From Ceratotherium simum simum (lineage: Eukaryota > Chordata > Mammalia > Perissodactyla > Rhinocerotidae), in contig NW_004454163.1 in the NCBI RefSeq assembly GCF_000283155.1, positions 5,410,923 to 5,474,922 of the forward strand: a DNA stretch of 64,000 bases. Direction: 5' to 3'. Of this stretch, positions 23,340-36,090 are shown piece after piece. The notes beneath the pieces are model-generated. The model was not told where the DNA came from. It ran no database searches and worked only from the letters and a program-made list of their open reading frames with translations. A program made the position numbers and the translations under genes. Position 1 is the first letter of the stretch. Each line of letters begins with the position of its first letter.

Positions 23340-25279
23340 CTAGTAAAGATTTATTCTCATTTTACAGCTAAGGCCTCAGTGGGATTAAATAAAGCTAGAG
23401 CTCTTAAATACTACACATTCCTGCAGAGGAATCCATGTACAGCTAACTCCATTTTGCATTTGAGCAAAGAATAGATTAGGATCTCCCTGAAATCCTTCTC
23501 TTAAAGTGATTGAAATTCTCCTAATATATTTTCCTATTAACTCTTTAAAACGTTTTTCACTAATAGCACAAAGATGAAATGTAACATATCTAAGTTCTGT
23601 CATATGTTCTAAACTGATGCAATCTAAATTCACAAGATTTTCATGTTGGAGTAACCAGAAGTGTCAAGAAATTACTGTATACGAAACATAAGAAAGCTTA
23701 GTTTCATTCCAAAATGAGAATGAGGAACCAAGTAGAGAAGTTCTTTCTCTCCCGTGAGGCAATCCTGCTAAAAATCTCCTTGGTTCTAATGTTGATGAGC
23801 CAATACCAAATGCCAACGCTCCTCAATACACACAGAGCTCAATTATGCTGTGGCTGGTCATGAGATACTAAATATAAAAGACTTTTGCTTATTTTTCTTC
23901 CATAGTTTGGCTTTCATCTATTTCATAGCTCAAAAGTACTTATATCAAGATAGGGAGAAGGAAATTAATAAATTTTGCTCCTTATAAAAGCAATTTTAAC
24001 ATAGAGAAATTTAAAACTATTATTTAGTGTGAGTTCTGAGAACCATCTTTTTCAGAATTCTCCTTTCTTTCACCACATTTGATAGCCAAGTGCTTATGCT
24101 AACATCACTGTGTTGGGGCCTTCCTGGTAGATAATGAGCAGAGTGTGTGAAGGGCTGTAGTCATGGATTCCCCAGAGACGAGTGCTGAAGATCCTCTAAG
24201 AGTGGCCATAAAACACAGAAGCTTCCATGTAATAATTTGAGATAAGAACATTTTGACAAAAAAATCAAATGCAAAGAATTCAATAAGTAATTTATGAAAA
24301 ATAACACTTCTCTTTCTGGTGGAATCTAGCTCAGTAAATATACAATTTGGTATATATCTTAGAAGAAGATTTTAAAATAATGAATCTAAATTGTATATAA
24401 TCATACACTCTAAATGATTTATAGCAAGATTGAGAAGATTTGTTACCTATTTCTTTCCCTGGATATGAGATAATGCTAACCAGCTCTCACTAATTATCTT
24501 TTCATAATTAACTGTCACTCTCAACTGGGATGAGCTGATCTTCTCCCTGCACTGTTCTTATCATAATAATTATCCATGCCCAAATCAGTGGTGGTTGTTT
24601 CATTAAACAGATGGCTAAACTGTCACATGGAGCTTTTGGAGTTTAAAAAGTCACATTTTAATTGGGGACTTAAGATGTGATTGCTGTTGGCACAATGTAA
24701 ATGTGCCTTTCCTTATATATTCATGTAAAATTTACCACCACACCAACAAACTATTCCATTTTTTGGTCTTAAAACTATAAACTAAACAATGTTAGAGTCC
24801 TCCGAACTTCTGCTGTACATTTAAGATGCTGCAGGTTTTTTTACATTATAAAAAAGTAAAAAGAAATCAAGAATGTAAGGTTCTGTTCATGGGTTTATAT
24901 GGCAACGCTCTCTGGACTCCAGTTTTTAAGTATAACTTAATCAAGTATTAGACAAGGCCAGATGGGGAGCAACTGTGACATCCACCCAAGATTTTAAGTA
25001 GAAAGAGCTCTTTCAAAATAATTAAAGCAAATGGTTCAGCAGTCAGAGTTTAGGTAGGGTCCTAAAAAAATTAATTTTCTTAATCTTGTTACTTTATAAA
25101 ATAAAGACTTTAAGAATTCTGCAGTTTAGATGATATGCATATTCTACCTCCCCAAAATGGTATATTTACTTCTAAAGAGATAATTGTTACAAGCTGTGTA
25201 GAAAGTTGCAGCTCGTAAAGAATCCTGTCTATTAACCAGGTAGCATCATTTGTAGACATCAGTGGAATAAAGTAATAGT
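23340..25279. other. Repeat-poor intron, candidate noncoding element at 24470-24720
   Basis: No gene or lineage-specific repeat was recognised in almost 2 kb. At 24470-24720 there are ctaattatc, cataattaac and ataattatcc cores with moderate GC and no transposon signature. The interpretation as regulatory DNA is inference. Confidence 0.25.
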
Positions 25280-25440
25280 TTAGCAACTAAGTCAGACTGA
25301 CCTGGATATTGTTATCTAATCAGCTACTTGCACTCTGTCTGACTGCTTTTGCTATTTAATCTCTCTGGGCCTCACTCATCCTGCCTGGTATCATAATTTC
25401 TATTTTTATAAATGGCAAAACTGAGGTTACGTCAGTAAGT
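25280..25440 (+). repeat. Probable MIR
   Basis: ctctgtctgactgc, atctctctgggcctcact, and aaatggcaaaactgagg follow MIR order with strong divergence. Confidence 0.5.
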
Positions 25441-26089
25441 TATGAATAGGAAAAATAATCTCTATATCATGGGGCAGTTGTTAGAATTCCATGAAGTAAC
25501 GTACACAAAATCACGGATATCTTCACTTATTTATTCAACATATATATTTAATGAGCACTTTCGATATGTCAAGAACTGTGCCAAGTCCAAAGACATGGAG
25601 ATAAATGAAATCAATAGTTTCTGCCATTATAGACTTGACTTTACAGGCTAATACAATGCTTAGCACATGGGATATAATACATGCAATAAAATATGTTTAT
25701 TACAGACTCATAACCTTTTCTTGGCGATTCTGAAATCTTAACATTGTATCAAGGAAAAGATTTTTCAAAAACTTGGGGCCAAACTCAGTTGGCAGAAAAA
25801 AACTGACATGAGAATAGTTACAGTCTTTCTTTTTCATACTTTCTGTGAATATTTATATGTTTTGTGGTAGAAATAATAATATATTTGTATATGTGATATT
25901 TTCCCAGACCCTGCTGTGGGTGTTATGTAATAAACAGATTGTGTACTCTATCACGTTCCTAAAATCTGAAAAGTTCTGAATTCTGAACCACAGATGACCC
26001 AAGATTTCAGATAAGGTTTGTGGATGAGGACAACTGTCCTTATCCCATCCTATATGGTTTTCATGGAAATAACACGCAAAGTGCCACAT

Positions 26090-26470
26090 TGACCTCACTC
26101 TGGCCACATGACTTAGGCCGGAACAATCATGGGAGCTCATTCCTTTGTTCCCAGTGACTGATCCAAGAGATGGACATATGATTCAAACAGGGCCAGTCAA
26201 AGTCCTTTCATGGGTACAGGGACCTGGAGCTGGAAGATTCCTCTTGGATTGTGAATTTTAAGAATAGAGGCTTAGGGCTGCTGATGGCAACATTTCCCAA
26301 CAGGTAGCAAGGACCTGTCTGAGAGGTAAATCAACACAAGAGAGGCATAGTTGAGAAATGGGAGACTGGAAAATCCCTGACATTTGAGCTCATGGATCCA
26401 GCTATGTGTCAATGCTTGGACTTTCCAGTTTCTTGAGAAAATTCTCTTGACTAATTTAAAAGGAGTTTGA
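26090..26470. repeat. Degenerate dispersed repeat, same type as 6690-7010
   Basis: tggccacatgacttaggcc, gggccagtcaaagtcc, gagctcatggatccagc and ggactttccagtttcttgag are words of an old LTR-type family. Family name not fixed. Confidence 0.4.
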
Positions 26471-27795
26471 AAATGTTTTTAACAAAAATGTTAATTAACC
26501 TTCATCTAGGCTTTGATTATATCTATTTTATTATGAATTAATGGTCTATACTTTGGCCTTAATTTTAGAACATTATTGACCTTTAGTAATGATCTTTCAC
26601 AAATACATGAGGAATTAATAAGTCTTATAGTTGATACATAGAAGCTCAGTTTAGCTAATGTCATCTCACAATGTCTCTGATCAAGACAAGATAAACTAAA
26701 TTATCAACTAAAATGACATTTATTACATTTATAACTGACTACTTATTTAAATCTCCACTAGCAAACATCTTTTAATTCTGAAAATTAGTGATTATATCTA
26801 CTTATGATTATTGTGGATCATGGCATCTTTTTCCCTAATAGTTTACTTATGACAGCTAAAACTATACACAAATTCTATTCATACTATTACTATCACTACC
26901 TATTCACATTAATTGCCAAATAGATGAAAATATTTAAAATATAGTGTTTCAAGAGTTAAAAAGAGAGTTAAAATTAAATGTTATATAACTGTCTTGAAAA
27001 AGAATCTCCCTAAAGATTTAAAATACATTAGGCTAGATTTTCAGTTATCAGTAGCTTTTAAAACAGAAATATTAATTGCAGAATACTACGAAACACATAG
27101 CACACAATAAAAATCAGCTTCTCTTCCAACTAATTTCTACCATAAAGTAACACATTAGTAAATATCCATTCATTCACTCATCTTTCATTCAACAATTTCA
27201 ATTCAATTCAATTGAACATGTATTGAGCAGCTTTCATGAGCAACTAATTCTACTATATAAGACATAGTGAGTGATACAGAGATGAACAAGTTAAGAAGCA
27301 TAGTACTCAAGGAACATAACTTCTTATTAGGGAGCTAAGGCCCAGATATAAATAACAGTAATATAAGACAGGATAAAATAAAACTACAAAAGATGTACCA
27401 CAAAGTACAATTTGCACACAGAAGAAAGAGAGATTTAAGGCTACTCTTCCCTGGAAGATTAAATAAATAAAGACATATTTGATTGAGTCCTCCAAGTAGT
27501 TCAACAGATTGAGACAGCAAGTTTCCCAGTAAAGGGAGCCATGGAATGCAACTTCAGATTAGCTTGCATTTTATCCTATTCCTCAGATCTCAGGCACATG
27601 CTAGGTAGGAGTTTTTACATTTGTTATTTCAAGTGCTGTTGATTTTCATGTGTAAGATAAGTGCTATTTGTTTCCATTTTTCCCACGAGCAAACTAAATC
27701 TCAGGGATACAGTTCCACAAGTAGTAACTGGTAAAGCACGAGTAAGAACCAAGATCCACTGACTATAGCATCAGGGTGCTTTTCTTCAGATTTGC
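26471..27795. other. AT-rich intron with faint ancient repeats
   Basis: A tattgagcag-type block after repeated ttcaattcaattcaattg at 27180-27300, and a MIR-like block at 27650-27785 (cacgagcaaactaaatctca) can be seen. Nothing else was recognised. Confidence 0.35.
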
Positions 27796-28860
27796 TTACC
27801 ATGCTGCTAGTTTTCCATCGTTTCCTTCTGGGTTCAGTTTCTTTCTTCGAGGGCATTTTAGTTCATCCAGAGATGGCCTGTGAGTGGTAACCTCAGGAGT
27901 TGTCTGAAATATCTCTTTCTGTCTCACTCTGGAAGTAGAGTTTAGCTGGGCATTGATTTGTAGATTAAAAGTAGTTTCTCTAAAAAATTTGAAGACTGTT
28001 TTTCTTGTTACTTTGAAGGTTGTCTTCTGACATCCACTTCGAGCACAAGAAGTATCTTCAGTCTGTTTTTCTATTTTAATTTCTTCTTTCTTCATGGTGA
28101 CATTTAAGAATTCCTTAGGTTTGCTGTAGTTTTACTATGATGTATGTAGGTAGGGATTTGTTTTTATTTATAGTGCTCAGGACTGGTCTATTTCTCTGTT
28201 ATTAGGATTCATGATCTAATCAACTCTGAAAAATTCTCCCTCCTCATCTGCTTGATGTTGTTCTTGTTCTAATTTCTCCTTTGGAATGTCTATTAGTTCC
28301 ATCTTGCTCATTCTATTCTCCAAGTTAAGTTCTTTGGCATATTTCCCTTCTCTTTTTTCTTTCTGTGTGTAATTTCTATAGTGCTATGTTCCAGTTTATC
28401 AATTTTCCCTTTGGCTGAATCTTATCTTCTATTTAACTCATCTAGTAAAGTTTTAATCTCAATGCTTATAATGCCTGTCATTTTATTTCTCAAAGTTATA
28501 ATTGGATGTTTCCAATTGCCTTTTAATGGAAGAGTAGCCCTTCCAGGGTCCCAGCTTTATATACAGTTCTCAGTTCATGTTCCTGCCTAATCACAAACCA
28601 AAATTCATGTCTCCTGAACTTGAGTGGGGGCATTCAGACCCCAGCCCTGATCTGTTCAGGCGTACATTCACTTTTTCTGTCTTCCTAGTCTATTATCCTA
28701 TTAAATGCTTACAACTCTGGCTATGAGTTTTCTACTAATTTCATGTCATGGGAATATCTTTTTCTTCCTTTTGAGATTAGCTATGTTTTTAAAAAGTTGT
28801 TATATTTTATTCAGGACTTGTATATATTTGTAGAGGGAATATGGGTGGGGCATGTAGGGG
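27796..28860 (-). mobile_element. Old L1 fragment (L1M-type), antisense
   Basis: On the plus strand it shows the T-rich words of an inverted old L1: tactatgatgtatgtaggta, ggatttgtttttatttata, ttctatagtgctatgttccag, atctagtaaagttttaatctc. The 99-codon minus ORF at 27796-28095 lies in it and is taken as part of the element. The left boundary is approximate. Confidence 0.55.
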
Positions 28861-29139
28861 GTATTCCATGAGGCTCAGGTCAACATTTTACTAAAACTAA
28901 AAGATCCAATGATGAGTAACTGACAATTATGTTGGCTATATTCTTTGCACTTTAGTTACTCTTCAAATTTAATACATTCAGAAATAATGAGAGAATAGTA
29001 CCCATAATCCCAGAATCAGGAAAAATCAGTGGACCAAGAGAGCACATATTGAGAGAAAGAGCAGTAGTACCCTATGATGGCCTAAGGTGTTAAAGGAAAT
29101 AATTGAGCATATTAGAAAAAAGGATAGAAAGGGGCCAGA

Positions 29140-29300
29140 TTATATGCTAAACATTTGATATACATTATCACATGTAATACTCCAATGGGCCTCTCCTATA
29201 GAAAATGGAGACTCAGAAACACCACATAAAATTGTACAGGAATTGAACTAAGCCAGGATTTGAGCCTTGGTTTCTCAGTTTCACAAGGTCATACTCTAAC
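29140..29300 (-). repeat. MIR
   Basis: tacattatcacatgtaat, aaaatggagactcagaaaca and aggatttgagccttgg in MIR complement order. Confidence 0.55.
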
Positions 29301-30877
29301 ATATTATGGAAAGAAATTTAGAATTTGTTCAGAAATGGTAAAAGTTTGGCACTCTCAAAGCCAGAACTGGGGAAGACTACTCCAGGAGCAAAGGCAGATT
29401 TATTGTAAAACTAATGAATTTTAAGTACCAGAGTCCCACAACTGGATGGGACTCCTGAAGTTTCTGGATGTTGTCAGGTAGGGAGGGGAAGCCAAGTTAA
29501 AATCAGGAAGTCTGTATATGTAGGTGTATCTGAAAATTGTCTAGAGAGATGTCAGAAGAAAAGAGCTTGAATCTTCACGACTTCTGTTCTTTAAAATTTT
29601 TAGTATGCGTTATCTTTTCTAACGGTAAATAAATATTCATCTTTCTACCTAATTTTTCACTCACAATTTTGTAATACTTTTCTTTTGAAAAAAGGCCTCA
29701 AATTTTATAATCTTCAGGCACAAACCCTAGTTCTGTCTCTGCCTAGGAATAGAGAGTAGGAGGGAGTATGAGATGGAAAGAGGGAGTTGAGTTAGAAGGA
29801 TTACACAAGAGTATAGATATAAGGTATGAAGGGCTAGAACTAAAATGTTAGCAGATAAAATCCAAAAGTATGGGACTGATTTGAAAATCATAGCAAAGGA
29901 AGAATAAATAGAATTTGGTGAGTGGTAGAATGTAAGCCATAAGTGTAAGAAAGAGTCAAATCTCATTCTAAGTTTATGAATAATGGTGTGAATGACAGTA
30001 AAGGTGCTATTACCAGAAATAGGCAAGTCAAGAGGAAGTTACCAGTGATTTGGTAGATGAGGTGGAAGATCACTGAAGAAAATGGGTGATGGAGAATGTA
30101 AAGAGTTCAGCGAGGCTATAACAATACAGTTGTCTAGTGTCTGTCTGACATTTGGAATGAACTATGAAAGCCTTGTAGATGACTGGAATTCTACTTTGAG
30201 AGTAGAGTACTGTATAACGGCAGACCTCTGCATCTGTGGGTAATACAGATGCAGTACATGGTTAAGCAAAGAACCTTAGAAAGTGCCCCAAAGCAAGAAA
30301 AGGTAAATGAGGAGTGATAGAAACAATAAGAGTCTCAAGAAAATGGGGGTGATTTAGTTGAGGATGCAATTTTTAGATTTGGTGCAAAGGTAGTTGCGTG
30401 ATCTTCATAAGAACTAATTCAATACAGTGGTGGGAACCAGAGTCTGAACGTGAAGGACTATCAAGGGAGTTGGTGGTAGTAGGTGTGATCTGTGAGTATA
30501 AAATAATCTTTCAAGAAGTCTGGCAAAGAAAGATGGACTCAGATTGTAGAAGAGGAATTAAGAGATTAAATATTTCCTTGGAATCTTGGGACTTTTTTTT
30601 AAGGCAGAAGGGAAGAAATATTCCTCTCTTTCAGTGAAGAAGGAAAATCAAACTATGAAAGAGTTGGGATGGTTGATGAAGCAACGTCCTGGAGGTGGTC
30701 GAATGATAGGGGGGCAGAGGCAACAGGGTTGTCCTGGACAAATAAGGCCAGGACACTTCCTCTGTAAAGAGAGCAGGGAAGACTCAAAAAAATCTTAAAT
30801 GATTGTGAGCATTTTAAATATGGCTTGTGATGACTAAGACTAAGATATATCTGTGCTAGTAACGGCTAAAGTGAAAT
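29301..30877. other. Intronic stretch, purine-rich, no gene recognised
   Basis: Long purine-rich text (gaagaaagatgg-type words) that looks like the inside of an ancient transposon I cannot name. The ORFs at 30398 and 30586 have no family resemblance. Confidence 0.3.
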
Positions 30878-30890
30878 AAAGATATAGATC

Positions 30891-31136
30891 TGGCCGGCAC
30901 AGTGGGTAGCGGTTAAGTTTGCGTGCTCTGCTCTGGCGGCCCAGGGTTCATGGGTTCGGATCCTGGGCGTGGACCTACGCATTGCTCATCAGGCCATGCT
31001 GCGGCAGTGTCCCACATACAAAATGGAGGAAGATGGGCACAGATGTTAGCTCAGTGACAATCTTCCTCAAGCAAAAATGAGGAAGATTGGCAACAGATGT
31101 TAGCTCAGGGTCTATCTTCCTCACACACACACAAAA
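30891..31136 (+). mobile_element. ERE SINE
   Basis: Head tggccggcacagtgggtagc, B-box gggttcggatcctg, two gatgttagctcagtg/ggg blocks and a short CA tail. Perfect target-site duplication aaagatatagatc (30878-30890 and 31137-31149). Confidence 0.96.
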
Positions 31137-31180
31137 AAAGATATAGATCAAGGAAATTGAGAAAATGAAACAAGTGTGTG

Positions 31181-31282
31181 TTCAGAAGGTCTGATTTCAA
31201 AATTATTAAGTCAGGTATTATAGGAGATAATTAAAAAGAAATACTGTGAGTAAAGAACTTAGAGGATGGTATGAGGGTATCC
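31181..31282 (+). repeat. Local direct repeat, copy A
   Basis: About 100 bp that recur at 32081-32180. Shared words include cagaaggt, tcaaaattatt, ggtattata and taattaaaaagaa, ending ggtatgag.gtat. Identity by eye is roughly three quarters. Confidence 0.75.
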
Positions 31283-31733
31283 TAGGGGATGGTAGATGAC
31301 ATCTGTAAGAAAGGGCAAAAATTGGTACAAATAGCAGGTGGGGAATTCAGACAAAGTGTGTTTTCTAATTAGCATTAATTAAGTTGATTGGTCACAAAGA
31401 GAGAAACCTGCACAGTTGTGTTCATGTTGTGTGAAGAATAATGTGAATAATATGGCTGCACAGGTATTATACAGTTATTAATTAAGATCTTGTGTGAAGG
31501 GCTGGGTATATTTGATCAAATTTTTAGTTTAAAGAAGCACTTTAATTCATTTTTTATAATATTTCTGTTTGCTATAGAATGAATAGAAGTGTCACTGTAG
31601 CTTTTGCAATGCTTATGATATCAGGGAAGCTGTGATTTAAAAACAAATTCTCATCCCTCTACTTTAGGCTGCATTAGACAAGTAGAGGCAAATGATACGA
31701 TTGTCAAATTTCCTCAAAAATGTACCATATCTT

Positions 31734-32029
31734 GGGGCCAGCCCCGTGGCTTAGCAGTTGGGTGCGTGCACTCCGCTACTGGCGGCCCGGGTTCCGATCC
31801 CGGGTGCGCACCGATGCACCGCTTCTCCGGCCATGCTGAGGCTGTGTCCCACATACAGCAACTAGAAGGATGTGCAACTATGACATACAACTACCTGCTG
31901 GGGCTTTGGGAAACAAAAGGAGGAGGATTGGCAATAGATGTTAGCTCAGGGTCGGTCTTCCTCAGCAAAAAAGGAGGAGGATTGGCATGGATGTTAGCTC
32001 AGGGCTGATCTTCCTCGGAAAAAAAAAAA
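31734..32029 (+). mobile_element. ERE SINE, long composite form
   Basis: Head ggggccagccccgtggctta, B-box gggttccgatcccg, middle caactagaaggatgtgcaac, two gatgttagctcaggg blocks and an A-rich tail. The flanking repeat gtaccatatct / gtactatttcc is imperfect. Confidence 0.95.
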
Positions 32030-32080
32030 GTACTATTTCCTAAACATTAACTATTTATTTTCTGATGAAAGAACTGTGAA

Positions 32081-32180
32081 ATCAGAAGGTCAGATATCAA
32101 AATTATTGAAGAGGGTATTATAAAATGTAATTAAAAAGAAGTGCTATGAATAAGGGCTTATAAAATGGTATGAGAGTATG
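32081..32180 (+). repeat. Local direct repeat, copy B
   Basis: Partner of 31181-31282, in the same orientation, with the ERE of 31734-32029 lying between the copies. Confidence 0.75.
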
Positions 32181-33930
32181 GTGTTTCCATAATTAGATTA
32201 TTTACATATTTGTTTTTAAATTTATATCTTACTTTTTCCCCTAAAATAGATATCAGATCCACCAAGAAAATACGTGCACTAAAATAAATTAAACAGAAAG
32301 ATAATTGGGACCTCAGAAAGTCTTTGGCTCTGAACTTATATGGCAGTGAGGCACAAAAGTGAACCTATTAAGTTACAGTTTTCTAGTGATGAGAAAACGT
32401 AAAAGCACTCTATTTCCACAGGAGAAACAAATTTTTTTCCTGCATTGCATTCTAAAAGAAGTTTATGAAATGAGATCATTTATAGTGGACATTAAGTAGC
32501 CTAGTGGACAAGGTCTTTGGCAAAATTTTACAAAAAATTGCACGTAAGTTATTTCTTCAAACACAGTAAATTACATAATATTAAAAAGCAAGTAAATAGG
32601 TAATTTTTTAAGAGGCTGAGTTTATTGAATTCAAATATCTAGGCTACTTGATCTAACTTGGTACAGTGACAAAATTGGAGATGCAGGAGGGAATAATGGA
32701 CTGAAAATCTCTTGGACTATCTCCCATAAGTATTTTCATTTGAGTTTTATAAAAATACATATAAGCCTGTGCAGCATGTTGGAAAAAGTCTCTAATAATG
32801 CAAACTCAGAAAACAAAAAGAAATCATATCACGTAACACAGATGATACTCAGGTAAGGGCTAACCCTACCTTGTTCATAAAGGTTTGCTTTTATGATCTT
32901 ATCTATGGTAGGTGCTCTTGAATTTAGGATCAGGACACCTTGGAGAAATACATTTCTTTTCTGGAACAATTAACAGATATTCTTAGAAAAAGTGGCTGAA
33001 GTAGTTTGAGAGTCAAGGCCACACAATAGAATCAATAACAATTTGATGTATTTTTGTCTAAGGATTAATTTAATGGCTGCTTAACTCACTCGATTCTTCA
33101 AATCTAATGAAAACTAAGACAGTACTCTGGATCAAACTTACTAGATTTATTTTTCATAAAATATGCCCTTTTATATTCAACACTGAGCATTTTATAATTT
33201 GAGATGACTGGTAACAGTGAATTGGTGAAAATGTGTAGAAAAGTATCATAATATGGTTACTATACTTCACGCATTATAGAGACTATTTGTAGTGATGACA
33301 GAAATTTTGGCTGCTTAAGCAATCAAGACCTGTGGGGTCTTGATAATTCCAGTGAAATAACAATGCATAAATACATACTCTAATATTTGTATGAATTTAA
33401 TTAAAATGAAGTCAATTAAAAGTATTTGTGTTGGCATGTAAATTCTTAAGGGATAGTGTAGAATAATTAAACATGAATAGATTTTGTATTAACAGCAGCA
33501 GAAAATTAGTCAAAGTGAATGACAAGACTCTCAAGTATAGTAGTAACATATGCTCTGATAAACCACTTCTATGGGATTATCTCTTTGAATTTTTTAATCA
33601 AAGTCAGCAGGAAACATGAAATTCAATATTTTGTGTTTCATTCTACTTAAGGAGTCTCCTGGCCTAGACACCCAAAGTAATTGGAAGAGCTAAGCCTGTT
33701 GAATGCCATTTCATTGTATAATATGGAATCTCCTACCAAATAATGCTACACTTAACAATTTCATTTTACAAACATATTAAAAACTTCTTTAGGTTGCTTT
33801 GTTGACTTAAGTATTACAGAATGATTTGCATATAAAAACAATCACATAATGAAAATGATACAGTTTCTTCATGTCTACTTACACAAAACACATTAGAAGA
33901 AAGAATTTTTGTTTAATGTTGTTTCAATTA
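32181..33930. other. AT-rich intron, nothing recognised
   Basis: No gene, recent repeat or RNA gene could be supported. Confidence 0.4.
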
Positions 33931-33946
33931 AAAAAAAACCTGTGGA

Positions 33947-34142
33947 GGGGCCAGCCCCGTAGTGTAGTGGTTAATTTTGGTGAGTTCCGCTTTGGTGGCC
34001 CACGTCCTCGGGTTTGGATCCTGGGCACAGACCTACACCACGCTGTGGCGGCAACCCATATAAAGTAGAGGAGGATTGGCACAGATGTTAGCTCAGGGCT
34101 AATCTTTCTCACCAGAAAGAAAAAAAAAAAACCCAGAAAACC
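33947..34142 (+). mobile_element. ERE SINE, shorter copy
   Basis: Head ggggccagccccgtagtgta, B-box-like gggtttggatcctg, then a single gatgttagctcagggctaat block and A-rich tail. Target-site duplication acctgtgga (33938-33946 and 34143-34151). Confidence 0.94.
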
Positions 34143-34151
34143 ACCTGTGGA

Positions 34152-35492
34152 TATTATCTTATACAAAATTTTAAAATTATGAGGGCAAAAAATATTCGTG
34201 TACAATACTTAGCTGTAATTACTATCTGTCCTAGTCGTGCCTTTTCCTGTCTGTTCTAGATAAGGATGAGTATTGAAAATGACACATAATCCTCCTGACA
34301 CTGTGACAATGAAGTGATACATAAAACAAATCAAAATTCCAAATGTCAACCAGATGGTGGATTTAATTTATTATTTCCAGTAGTACATTACTGAGTAATG
34401 TATTAAAAAAATAGACTAAACTACAATATCAACTTTCATTCATGTTCTTCATTTAACATTATATTATTATATTGTTACACGTTATTACTTAAGCATTTTA
34501 CTTCCCACAACTTGTCAATCAATGAATCATGATGATCAGGGAACAATGTATATTTTCCTAATTAACAGGTCAGACATCTCTTATATTTCTCATTATTACT
34601 TTGTATAATGTTTTGTACATTATACATATATTCAATAAATGAACAGAAAATGAATGAATGAAAATTATTAAAAGTCAAAAATAGTAGCATTTCTTTATAG
34701 CATATTTCCTTCAAGATCAGTTTGTAAAACTACTTGACTTTGATTCAGTCAGCTTTGGGACCTTTTCTATACACAGCACAAAGTTTACAATGAATAGATG
34801 TGCATACTGAAGTAAGTAAATATAATTAATAAAAAAACCTGTGAATGTCTCAAATATGCCTCAGAGAAATTAAGAATTCTATAAGAGAATGATTTTTTCT
34901 CTTAAAGAATTAATAAGAAAAATTTATACCATTGAAAATAAGATAAATTTTACCAAAGAGAAGGATTTCTAAATGACATTAAAAGATTAGGAAGAAATAG
35001 TAATGCCAGATGCTGGTAAAATAAAAATCTTGATATATCATATTATTATCTTTATTGTTACTGAAAGAGAAAAGTGTATACTGTGCATCGTACTCTGAAT
35101 GAGATATACTTAGTTTCAATTGGAATTTGACATCAACTGCTAAGTGGTTCTGAACCAGAGGTCAATGCCAGGATTCTGGGCTTTTATATCTGTTTAGATA
35201 TCCTTTTTATCACCTCTCTCCTATAGAGTAGATGATAATAATTTTTAAATAATTCAGTAATGAGGAAAATAGCTTTACTCAAACAATCTCTCCTCCTCTC
35301 TTCACCATACCACCTCTATTGTCTAATTTAGTTTGATCAAGCACAGCTATGCCATTTTTATTTTAAAATAACTGCACCACGAACTCCAACTTCAATGTAG
35401 TTATTCTGAGAAGTAAGCAAATACTTAAATGGAGTGTTCTGTGATTATATAATACAAACATTTTGGAAAGCTTTTTCCAGATGATTTGATTT
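34152..35492. other. AT-rich intron, nothing recognised
   Basis: No exon or transposon was seen, apart from a MIR-like ataaatgaacagaaaatgaa tail near 34635. Confidence 0.35.
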
Positions 35493-35503
35493 GATTAATA
35501 ATA

Positions 35504-35755
35504 GTTTTTTTTTTTTTTTTTTGTGGAGGAAGATCAGCCCTGAGCTAACACCCGATGCCAAGCCTCCTCTCTTTTGCTGAGGAAAACGGGCCATGGGCTA
35601 ACATCCGTGCCCATCTTCCTCTACTTTCTATGGGACGCGGCCACAGCATGGCTCGACAAGTAGTGCGTCAGTGTGAGCCCGGGATCCGAACCTGCGAACC
35701 CGGGCCGCTGAAAGGAAGCGTGCGCACCCAACCACTGCGCCACCAGGCCAGCCCC
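35504..35755 (-). mobile_element. ERE SINE
   Basis: Long T run, complements of two tag blocks, agcccgggatccgaacc, and ccaggccagcccc at the right end. Perfect target-site duplication gattaataata (35493-35503 and 35756-35766). Confidence 0.96.
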
Positions 35756-35839
35756 GATTAATAATAATTTTTGATTAATAATATTTTCAATTAAGATTTT
35801 ATTTATAATGTTCGGTTAATATTTGGTTAATAATATTTT

Positions 35840-36090
35840 CGGTTATGATTTATTGAGTGGTTACTATGTGTCAGAAACGGCTTGCAGAGGTTTACATGTA
35901 ACAACTTATATAATTCTAACAGCTTTATAAATTAGGAGTTAATATCATCTCCAGAGAAGGTACCTGAGCACAGACAGTTGAAGTACCTTGCCCAGGTCAT
36001 ACAGTTACAATGTAGTGGATCTGGAAGTCCAAACCAGGCTCTCTGGACTGAACTTTGTGCTTGTTACCATCTAGGCACACTGCCTCTCTA
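35840..36090 (-). repeat. MIR
   Basis: gatttattgagtggttactat, tgtgtcagaaac, ccttgcccaggtcatacag and tggaagtccaaaccaggctc follow MIR complement order. Confidence 0.8.
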
